From positions 1 to 17,832 of the forward strand of contig CAYNGH010000060.1 of the NCBI GenBank assembly GCA_964396845.1: a DNA stretch of 17,832 nucleotides, written 5' to 3'. Below are positions 6,951 to 13,825 of this stretch, piece after piece. A program made the position numbers and the translations under genes. The notes under the pieces were generated by a model, which saw only the letters and a list, made by a program, of their open reading frames with translations, was not told the DNA's origin and did no database searches. The stretch is from CAYNGH01 sp964396845 (GTDB lineage Bacteria > Vulcanimicrobiota > JAJTBE01 > CAYNGH01). How positions within the stretch are numbered: the stretch's first letter is position 1; every line of letters starts with the position of its first letter.

Positions 6951-8669
6951 TTACAGGTGGTCAAAGAAATAGCGGGTTGCAATCATTGAAAGGATATTCT
7001 CCGGGATCTCAATCTCGTCGGATTGTTTTATCGCTCTGGACTGGCCGATCTCTTCTTCGAAGGATCTGGTCAGCTTGCCGGCGATTTCTGTATCCACGGA
7101 GTTTATCATTACCTCGCCCTCGTAACGTTCTGAACGGGGATGGAGGTTGTAACTGCCCACCGATGAGAACATCCCGTCCACCACCATATACTTGCTGTGG
7201 AGGGTGTCCCCCTGCTTGAGATAGATTTCCGCCCCTTTGTCCACCAGGTCCGGCAGGCTCTTGAGAATCGGCGCGGTGATAACCTTCATATCCACACTTT
7301 CTGCGGAGTTGGTCAGGAGCCGTACTTTTACACCCCGATCCAGGGCATCGGTGAGGGCCTCTTTGATGCCCGGGGTTTGGATGAAGTAAGCGTTTTCGAT
7401 GTCGATGGATTCTGAAGCTCCCTGTATGGCCTTGAGTTTGGAAAGCATGATGTTGGAGCCTTCGCCGGGATAATGATTAACCACGGCGCTTCGTCCTCTG
7501 CCTGCAGGTTCCGGGGTGACCGGGTCGATCTCCTTCCCTGCCACCTTTCCAAAAAGGCGTTCACAATCGGCCACTGCAGGGCCTTCTATGAGAATATCAA
7601 CATCCCGCCATTTTTCCTTGGGATCGCCCCGATGGCTATAGACATTCCCCGGGTTCATTCCCCCGGCTATGGCGGCCTTGCCGTCAACAATCATCATCTT
7701 GCGGTGCTGTCCGTTGTATGGCTCGTCGGAGTCACGCCAGCGAACCAGGGGAACTCCCTGTTCTTCAAGATATGCCAAAGGCTTCTGGTATTGTATCTGG
7801 GAGCCAATCTGACCGTCCACCACAACCTTGACATCCACACCTTCACTGTGCTTGGCGGCCAGTTTCTGAACGATATCCCATCCTGTTTCATCGTTATATA
7901 TGGCCCAGGTCATGAAGTGAATCGATTCCTTGGCGTTGTCGATAAGTTCATCTCGTTTGGCAAAGGATGCCGGGCCGTTGATGAGGGGAGTGATTTTATT
8001 GCCCGAAACGAAAGGAGCGTTCTGGAGGGATTCCATCTCCTTCAAGAACTCCGGCTCGGTGAAAGCGCTCATCTCTCCCGGGCCCCGGGGAGGAATCTTT
8101 GAGTTTCGAACCAGTTGCATATGTTCCTTGCCCATGTCTTCCCAGCTCTGGTAAACCCGGCCTGCGGTGTCCGGGGTCATTCCCCGGTTCCTGAACTCTG
8201 AATCGATGGCCCCTGCCAACAGGTTGATATATTCGCTCCTCTGCTCCAGGGACATCTCCGGGAGGAGTCCTGACTCTTCTGCAGAGTCGGCCAGGGCATG
8301 TAGGGTTGGCTTTATCTGGCCGGTGGCGTTAAGCCCGGCGATAATCTGTATCAGTTCGGCTTCTGCCTCGGGGTTGCTCATGATTTCCCCGGCCAGTTGT
8401 TCGATGAGCTTGACCAGTTTGCCGTAATCCCCGGTTGTTGCCGCTTCCATAACCGTCTGCATTACCTGGCCCTTGACCTGCTGGCCCACCTGTTTTAAGG
8501 CCGGTGGAATCTTGAAGCCGGGCATTGGTTTTTCTTCGGTGGTGGACCCCAGAGAAGTTTTGTCCTGATAAGCTTTGCAGGAGTCTTCTTCTTTCTTTTT
8601 TACCGTGGATGTCAAAGATGGGGTGTTCGTCTGGACTTTGGAAATATCCTGATTTGTATTGATTTTCAT
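6951..8669 (-). CDS. Phospholipase D-family protein with two HKD motifs and a helical N-terminus
   Basis: This protein belongs to the PLD superfamily (cardiolipin synthase, phospholipase, nuclease). Two catalytic HxKxxxxD motifs are intact: H322/K324/D329 and H491/K493/D498, which pair to form one active site. The catalytic region spans about residues 225-560. Before it lies an unusual N-terminal region: residues 1-50 are polar (Ser, Thr, Asn, Lys) and probably disordered, and about 55-190 are predicted helical. There is no signal peptide or membrane segment, unlike typical cardiolipin synthases with N-terminal membrane helices. Length is 572 aa. GGAG on the minus strand (8677-8680), 7 nt from ATG, supports the start. 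It is last in a minus-strand run after gnd (117-nt gap). The substrate cannot be told from the sequence. Confidence 0.88.
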   Translation of the reverse strand: MKINTNQDISKVQTNTPSLTSTVKKKEEDSCKAYQDKTSLGSTTEEKPMPGFKIPPALKQVGQQVKGQVMQTVMEAATTGDYGKLVKLIEQLAGEIMSNPEAEAELIQIIAGLNATGQIKPTLHALADSAEESGLLPEMSLEQRSEYINLLAGAIDSEFRNRGMTPDTAGRVYQSWEDMGKEHMQLVRNSKIPPRGPGEMSAFTEPEFLKEMESLQNAPFVSGNKITPLINGPASFAKRDELIDNAKESIHFMTWAIYNDETGWDIVQKLAAKHSEGVDVKVVVDGQIGSQIQYQKPLAYLEEQGVPLVRWRDSDEPYNGQHRKMMIVDGKAAIAGGMNPGNVYSHRGDPKEKWRDVDILIEGPAVADCERLFGKVAGKEIDPVTPEPAGRGRSAVVNHYPGEGSNIMLSKLKAIQGASESIDIENAYFIQTPGIKEALTDALDRGVKVRLLTNSAESVDMKVITAPILKSLPDLVDKGAEIYLKQGDTLHSKYMVVDGMFSSVGSYNLHPRSERYEGEVMINSVDTEIAGKLTRSFEEEIGQSRAIKQSDEIEIPENILSMIATRYFFDHL

Positions 8670-8786
8670 GATAACTCTCCAATAAGAAAATATTCGTGCC
8701 AGTAAATAATAACATAAACTGAAGAAGAAAAGTATTAATAAAATGTAAACTCCTGTAGAGAAGCTTGCCTCCGGCGTCCCCGGCGT

Positions 8787-10202
8787 TTATCTCTGGATTG
8801 GGGCTTCGCTCCAGTTTGTGTGGAAGACCCCTTCCCGGTCGATTCTTTCATATGTGTGAGCGCCGAAGTAATCCCGCTGGGCCTGAATCAGGCTGGTGGG
8901 AAGCTGACTGCTTCGGATGCTGTCGTAATATGCCAAGGCTGCCCCGGTGGCAGGGCATGGGATCCCCAGCCTCACCGACTGGATGACCCGGCTTCGCCAG
9001 CTTTTATGAAGATTGCTGAGGGTTTCTGCGAAGTTGATGTCCAGGTACAGGCTTGACAGATCCTTGTTTTTTTCAAATGCCTCGCTGATTGATTCCAGGA
9101 TTTCCGCCCGGATGATGCATCCTCCCCTCCATATGCCGGCGATTTTCGATAAGTTCAGCTCCAGTCCCAGTTGCCGGGATGCTTCTCCCAGCATGGACAT
9201 GCCCTGGGTATATACAGATATTCTGGAGCACAGCAGGGCATCGTGGGCTTGCCTGACGGCTTCATCAATATCCCCTTCAAAGGATTCCCCGGGGCCTGGA
9301 AGAAGTCGGGATGCCACAACTCTCTGGCTTTTCATGGCTGAGAGGTACCGGGCAGATACTGCGGTGTCGATTATGGTTACAGGGATTCCCATGTCCATGG
9401 CTGCCTGGGATGTCCATTTGCCGGTACCTTTTTGACCGGCCCGATCCAGTATCATGGATATCAGGGGCCTGCCGGTTTCTTCGTCTGTCACTTTCAGGAT
9501 GTCCACGGTGATGTCCATCAGGTAAGAGGACAGGGGGCCGGTTTTCCATCGGGCAAATATATCCCCCACCTGCTCCACGGAAAGATCCAACCCCCGGCGC
9601 AGGTAGTCATAAGCCTCGGCGATAAGTTGCATATCGCCGTATTCAATGCCGTTGTGGACCATCTTCACATAATGGCCCGCTTCACCAGGCCCCATGTATG
9701 CACAGCAGGCAAAATCCTCAACTTTGGCTGCCATATCGGCAAATATCTTTTCCACTAATTCATAGGCTTCCCTCTGGCCTCCGGGCATCAGGCAGGGGCC
9801 TTTCAAGGCTCCCTCCTCACCGCCGGAAACTCCGGTGCCCAGAAAGAGAATCCCCCGGGATGACAGCTCCTGTGATCTCCGCCGGGTATCGGCAAAATGA
9901 GAGTTGCCCCCGTCGATGATGAGATCCCCCGGGTCAAGGCAGGGCAGAAGGCTCTCGATGGTCTTGTCCACCGGTGCGCCGGATTTTACCATCAGCATAA
10001 TCTTCCGGGGAGGATGCAGAAGCCCCGCCAGCTCCCCGATGTTGTATGCCGGGGTGATTTTTTTCCCCTGGGCCTGGTTCTTTATAAACTCATCGGTTTT
10101 CTCCCCTGTGCGGTTGTAAACTGCCACGGAGTATCCCCGGCTTTCGGCGTTTAACGCCAGGTTTCTCCCCATCACCCCAAGACCGATTATTCCAAGATCC
10201 AT
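8787..10202 (-). CDS. gnd: 6-phosphogluconate dehydrogenase, decarboxylating
   Basis: It catalyses oxidative decarboxylation of 6-phosphogluconate to ribulose 5-phosphate with reduction of NADP+, in the oxidative pentose phosphate pathway (cytosol). At 471 aa it matches the long, homodimeric type. GLGVMGRN (7-14) is the coenzyme fingerprint and NRT (30-32) is the NADP-type phosphate-binding triplet. The signature GVSGGEEGALKGPCLMPGG spans 124-142. KMVHNGIEYGDMQ (180-192) holds the catalytic Lys180, His183, Asn184 and Glu187. KGTGKWTS (258-265) and RDYFGAHTYER (443-453) are also typical. AGGAG upstream on the minus strand and an extended -10 candidate at 10229-10237 support a separate promoter. 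No zwf or pgl is in the window. Confidence 0.97.
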   Translation of the reverse strand: MDLGIIGLGVMGRNLALNAESRGYSVAVYNRTGEKTDEFIKNQAQGKKITPAYNIGELAGLLHPPRKIMLMVKSGAPVDKTIESLLPCLDPGDLIIDGGNSHFADTRRRSQELSSRGILFLGTGVSGGEEGALKGPCLMPGGQREAYELVEKIFADMAAKVEDFACCAYMGPGEAGHYVKMVHNGIEYGDMQLIAEAYDYLRRGLDLSVEQVGDIFARWKTGPLSSYLMDITVDILKVTDEETGRPLISMILDRAGQKGTGKWTSQAAMDMGIPVTIIDTAVSARYLSAMKSQRVVASRLLPGPGESFEGDIDEAVRQAHDALLCSRISVYTQGMSMLGEASRQLGLELNLSKIAGIWRGGCIIRAEILESISEAFEKNKDLSSLYLDINFAETLSNLHKSWRSRVIQSVRLGIPCPATGAALAYYDSIRSSQLPTSLIQAQRDYFGAHTYERIDREGVFHTNWSEAPIQR

Positions 10203-10228
10203 AATGTGCTCCTGTGATTTTTCTGTTG

Positions 10229-10237
10229 GTTATAACA
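10229..10237 (-). promoter_or_regulatory. Candidate extended -10 element for gnd
   Basis: On the minus strand TGT precedes TATAAC, an extended -10 box about 26 nt before the gnd start codon. No convincing -35 box lies 17 nt upstream, so the assignment rests on the extended -10 alone. Confidence 0.35.
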
Positions 10238-10240
10238 CAA

Positions 10241-10263
10241 GCCGGGTCTATTTGATTCCCGGC
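10241..10263 (-). terminator. Weak GC hairpin between the CofE-like gene and gnd
   Basis: GCCGGG (10241-10246) and CCCGGC (10258-10263) pair across an 11-nt loop. On the minus strand the stem is followed by a broken T-run (TTGTGTT), so any termination would be partial. It sits directly before the gnd -10 candidate. Confidence 0.3.
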
Positions 10264-10286
10264 GGTTGATGGTGTGAGCGGAGTTA

Positions 10287-11486
10287 TCAGGTGGTTTCCT
10301 CCCCGGCCCGGATGAGGGCGATGGGAGTCTGCTCGTCGGCATTCCCCTGGGGGTTGGTTTTCAATGCATCCACCACCATGTCAGCCCTTTGGGGGCAGGT
10401 GATGCCCAGCACGTCCACCTTTCCCAGGTCGTTCACATCCACCACTGCCATATCAACGCCGGTTTTTTTCTTGAAATTGTCCGCGCTGACCTTGGGGTTT
10501 CCGGGGCCCATCACCACGTATTTGTCGAAGGGAGGCAAAGTGCCGGTACAGTCGTCTATGGTTGCCACGGCACGGCCTGCAAAGGCATAGAAATCTCCGG
10601 CTCTGCCCACCAGACGGCCCAGAGCGCCCATTATCACCGACATGATGATCCTTACAGGGCCTACCTCTTCGATGGCTTTCTGGAGGCTGTAGGGTGAGGA
10701 CAGGGATGAATCCATCTTGAAGAGCTTGTTGATGCGGGTGGCCAGGAATCCCGGCTTGATTTCCTCCACATAATAAGCCCGGCCTTCCATGATGGCCAGG
10801 GCCGATTCGCATACTGCCAGGATGTCGCCATCCCTTGCATGGGGTTTTGCGTATTTTTCGTATATGGAAAAAAGATCATCACCGGGAATCAGCAGGGGAG
10901 TCCTAACCGGCAGTGCTTTCTGGCCGTGGTCCGTGGTGGTGACGGATTCTTCTTCGCCGATGCCGTCGGGATTCAGTTTCAGGGTGAGGATTTTTCGATG
11001 GTGTTCAATGCGGTTGCGACAGTAAGTCTTGTAGAGGAGTTCAACCTTGATGCTTCCCATCTGTTTCATGGCCTCGGCGGTGGAAGGATCTCCCTGGCTC
11101 AATTCCAGTTCTCCTGCTACAATCAGGGTATCGCCGGGTTTTATGAGAATCGCTTCCCAGTAGCCGTCTTTTCGGCAGTTTCCCTTGGGATATGCATAGG
11201 CCCGGCATCGGAAGCAGTTATATTTGTCCCCCTGGGGATGAACCCGGGCCAAGAGATCCAGCATGATGCACTGCTGTTTTCCAGTGCTTTTCACCGGCAG
11301 TTCAAAGTAGATTAATGCCCGCTCATCCTTGGAAAACTCCGGCTGGCTGACTTTCAGGTACCCGTCGGCCCATTCAACATGGCAGTCGCCCACCTTTGAA
11401 GCGACTGTCTTGTAGATCAGAGATGCAATTCCCCACAGGATGCCTCCAGCGGCCAGGATTATCAGGATGATTCTCTCAAGGGGCAT
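10287..11486 (-). CDS. Membrane-anchored protein with C-terminal CofE (F420:gamma-glutamyl ligase)-like domain
   Basis: The protein has 399 aa from the chosen start. Residues about 5-27 form a single hydrophobic anchor. About 30-180 is a beta-rich region of unknown family with a CxxC pair (C91, C94) and further Cys at 35, 73, 104 and 156. From about 194 to the end it resembles the F420_ligase/CofE family: VRTPLLIPGDDL opens the domain, DGDILAVCESALAI and EGR follow, then GRLVGRAGDFYAFAG, VDVNDLGKVDVLG and a final TPIALIRAG. Known members add glutamate to coenzyme F420-0 with GTP; related proteins of unknown role also occur. An upstream in-frame ATG at 11525 exists, but AAGGAG 7 nt before ATG 11486 decides for the shorter form. 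No other F420 gene is in the window, so an F420 role is unproven. Confidence 0.75.
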   Translation of the reverse strand: MPLERIILIILAAGGILWGIASLIYKTVASKVGDCHVEWADGYLKVSQPEFSKDERALIYFELPVKSTGKQQCIMLDLLARVHPQGDKYNCFRCRAYAYPKGNCRKDGYWEAILIKPGDTLIVAGELELSQGDPSTAEAMKQMGSIKVELLYKTYCRNRIEHHRKILTLKLNPDGIGEEESVTTTDHGQKALPVRTPLLIPGDDLFSIYEKYAKPHARDGDILAVCESALAIMEGRAYYVEEIKPGFLATRINKLFKMDSSLSSPYSLQKAIEEVGPVRIIMSVIMGALGRLVGRAGDFYAFAGRAVATIDDCTGTLPPFDKYVVMGPGNPKVSADNFKKKTGVDMAVVDVNDLGKVDVLGITCPQRADMVVDALKTNPQGNADEQTPIALIRAGEETT

Positions 11487-11493
11487 GTTTTTT

Positions 11494-11499
11494 CTCCTT
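11494..11499 (-). promoter_or_regulatory. Shine-Dalgarno fixing the start of the CofE-like gene
   Basis: AAGGAG on the minus strand lies 7 nt before ATG 11486. The alternative ATG at 11525 has its nearest purine-rich element about 15 nt away, which is too far. Confidence 0.75.
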
Positions 11500-11636
11500 G
11501 TGATGCAGATCCGCCATATTTTCATTCCGGGCCGGTTATTTCCTGCCCATGTGGGTGAATCCTGACAAGTCCTTTTGCACGAAAAAACACAATGAAGGAG
11601 GATGAGGTTTCAAGGACGAACCAGATAAAAAACTGC

Positions 11637-11643
11637 AGGAAGG
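11637..11643 (+). promoter_or_regulatory. Shine-Dalgarno choosing ATG 11651
   Basis: AGGAAGG ends 7 nt before ATG 11651 but only 1 nt before the in-frame ATG 11645, so translation most likely begins at 11651, two residues shorter than the longest reading. Confidence 0.7.
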
Positions 11644-11650
11644 CATGCTG

Positions 11651-13804
11651 ATGGGAATAACCTTTTACGTGAGTCATAATTCCCGTTACTTTCTGGGACT
11701 GGAGGGCCGTGAGGCCTTTCTGATGCGAGAAAACCGGGATATCTGGCGTACCAGAATACCCTTCACCAATTTTCAGATAGCCGGGGTGGGCAATCTGGGA
11801 CGGGTGGTAGTCCGGGCCGAGGAGGGAGTTTTTCGGGCTGAGCCGGCACCTGTTCCCAAGTTTGAAGAGATTCCCATATTCGGAAGTTCAGTCCTGAAGC
11901 AGGAAAACGCCCACCTGGGGAGGGTTGTCCTCAATGCCACCGGTGATCGTCTTATGGTGGAGAAGATTTCCCGCAAGAGCAAGCTGGGGGACAAGATCAT
12001 CAAGATGATTTCCAGCTCCCCGGTGCAAAAAGGCCAGTTTATTCATGATCTGGTCCTCTACAGCCTCGAGTCAAAAAAGCGGGTGCTGGTGTTCCGATCC
12101 AGCGCAGATCGAAGGCTTCCCCATGCTTTTTATTGGAATGTAAGCCCCAGTTTCGGCTATGGTGTCTGGTCCGAGGCCAGGAAAAAATTCCGGGAGTTTG
12201 AAACAAAGTTTTCCATAGTGGATTTGTCCAGGGATCAGATTTTTATGGATTTTACCCTTGAGGGTCTTGCAGAATGGAATTTGCTGATTAATAATCTCGG
12301 CACGGTTCTTGTGGATTCACCCCAGACCACGAAACATCGGGAAATACTTGTCTGCAATTCTGCCGGCGAAAAATTCAAGGTGACCGTTGATCGGGAATTT
12401 GATGTAAACCATCTGGGAAGGGGATTTGTTTCCTTCCGCAGTCGAATGAGGCCTTTTTATCTTTTCAAGTCCTTTGATGACCAGGTCTTGGAGGAAATCA
12501 GCCTGGAAGCAGTGGAGGAAATGGAACTTGACTACTCGGTGGTGTTCAATCAGGATGATGACATCGATTTTGTAGCCCGCAAGGATAACAACATCAAGTT
12601 TGTTCACACATCCTCAGACCGTTTTTCCATAGATGCCCGCCGGTGGAGGATGATGGTTGATCAGATGCGGATCGACGAGGAGATTGCCAGTCATCGCGGT
12701 GAACTGGAACAACGTCAGACGGCACTGCGGGAACAGCAGTCCCAGCTTCGTGCCAGGGAGCTTCTGAAATCGGTGATGGACGAGAAAGAAGAAAGAGCCA
12801 GACTGGATCGGGAACAAATTCGCCAGATGCAGGTAAAGTTAGGAGATTTGAAAGATCAGTACAAGGCCAGAATGCTCAGTCGCTATGAATACCTGCAGGC
12901 AAAGAAAGAACTTGATGAGGAAATCCGCCAGTTGCAGGAGAAGTTGGGAATGCCCGTCACTGCACCGGAGCCTCCTGAGCCGGAGCCCATACGGGAGCAT
13001 ATGCCTCATGTGGATCCTTATTACGCTGCGGAAACCCAGTTTATTGCAGATGAAAATGATCCGGAACAGGGGATTGAAGAGGTTTTTGATCAAGTCTTTG
13101 TAAATCCGGCAGAACCCCGCAAGCCGATTCCCCTGGCCCCGATGCCGGGAAAAAAACCCCGGCTGATGGATCGGGAGAGTCTGATGCCTTCTCCCGGTGA
13201 GGAGATACCCGGTCAGGTATTCAAGATCCCCGCCAGTGAACTGAAGCTAACCGATGAAGACCTGAGGGGTGAGCACCGGGGGAGTCTTTATACCGGCTGG
13301 GATGAACACAAGAAGATTTTTTCTCCTCTGAAAATTTCTATCCGGGAATCAGATACCGATGAGATGGAAAAAAAATCTGAATTTAAGCCCATGCCTTTTT
13401 CCCTGTCGGGGCTGACTCAGGCCGACGATGATGATTCTGTGGAGATGCCCGGTCTTTCCACGGGTCAGATGAAAGAGATCCTGGAATCCACCGTTGATAT
13501 GGTTCCCTCGGGAACACTGCCCCGGGAGGGGAATCCCGTCAGGTCTGAACCGGAAAAAATCCCCGAGGACACCACCCGCCTGTTGCAGATGCGCAAACAG
13601 ATTGAGCAGGAAATTCAGAAGGCGGTTTCTCAGAAAAAGAGAACAGCCCAGAAGATCGACAAGATTTTGTCGAAATATCAGAAGCTCCTGGAAGAGTTGG
13701 AAGAGAGCTACAGGATGGGGGTTATCTCCCGGGAGAATTATTTAAAGATGCGCTCCCGGTATGAAGAACGCCTCCGGAAGGTGCAAGAAGAGTTTGGATT
13801 ATAA
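11651..13804 (+). CDS. Large coiled-coil protein with two SHOCT-like repeats, unknown function
   Basis: No family was recognised for the whole 717-aa protein. Residues 1 to about 330 alternate short beta strands and turns, and could form a propeller-like or other all-beta domain. About 335-435 is a charged coiled coil. About 436-635 is Pro/Glu/Asp-rich and probably disordered. About 638-717 is a second coiled coil. Two 37-residue segments, one ending each coiled coil (397-433 and 680-716), align without gaps at 12 identities, sharing an L-x2-L-x3-Y start, a central SR-x2-YL and QE-x2-G at the end. They resemble SHOCT modules, short helical pairs often involved in oligomerisation. There is no signal peptide or membrane segment. 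It is first in an operon with mrfA (21-nt gap), so a role linked to DNA repair is possible but unproven. Confidence 0.85.
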   Translation: MGITFYVSHNSRYFLGLEGREAFLMRENRDIWRTRIPFTNFQIAGVGNLGRVVVRAEEGVFRAEPAPVPKFEEIPIFGSSVLKQENAHLGRVVLNATGDRLMVEKISRKSKLGDKIIKMISSSPVQKGQFIHDLVLYSLESKKRVLVFRSSADRRLPHAFYWNVSPSFGYGVWSEARKKFREFETKFSIVDLSRDQIFMDFTLEGLAEWNLLINNLGTVLVDSPQTTKHREILVCNSAGEKFKVTVDREFDVNHLGRGFVSFRSRMRPFYLFKSFDDQVLEEISLEAVEEMELDYSVVFNQDDDIDFVARKDNNIKFVHTSSDRFSIDARRWRMMVDQMRIDEEIASHRGELEQRQTALREQQSQLRARELLKSVMDEKEERARLDREQIRQMQVKLGDLKDQYKARMLSRYEYLQAKKELDEEIRQLQEKLGMPVTAPEPPEPEPIREHMPHVDPYYAAETQFIADENDPEQGIEEVFDQVFVNPAEPRKPIPLAPMPGKKPRLMDRESLMPSPGEEIPGQVFKIPASELKLTDEDLRGEHRGSLYTGWDEHKKIFSPLKISIRESDTDEMEKKSEFKPMPFSLSGLTQADDDDSVEMPGLSTGQMKEILESTVDMVPSGTLPREGNPVRSEPEKIPEDTTRLLQMRKQIEQEIQKAVSQKKRTAQKIDKILSKYQKLLEELEESYRMGVISRENYLKMRSRYEERLRKVQEEFGL

Positions 13805-13825
13805 TGCCGGAAGGATGGACAGCCG

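Noticed and set aside
7473..8102. 209-codon + strand ORF
   Set aside because: It is antisense to the phospholipase-D-like gene, which has both HKD motifs; the long reading follows from the codon bias of the real gene.
8787..11486. F420 biosynthesis or F420-dependent sugar oxidation cluster
   Set aside because: Gnd has the NADP-type NRT triplet and no cofC, cofD, cofG or cofH gene is present; only a CofE-like domain is seen.
11523..11525. ATG 11525 as start of the CofE-like gene
   Set aside because: It has no well-placed Shine-Dalgarno, whereas ATG 11486 has AAGGAG at 7 nt and begins right before the membrane helix.
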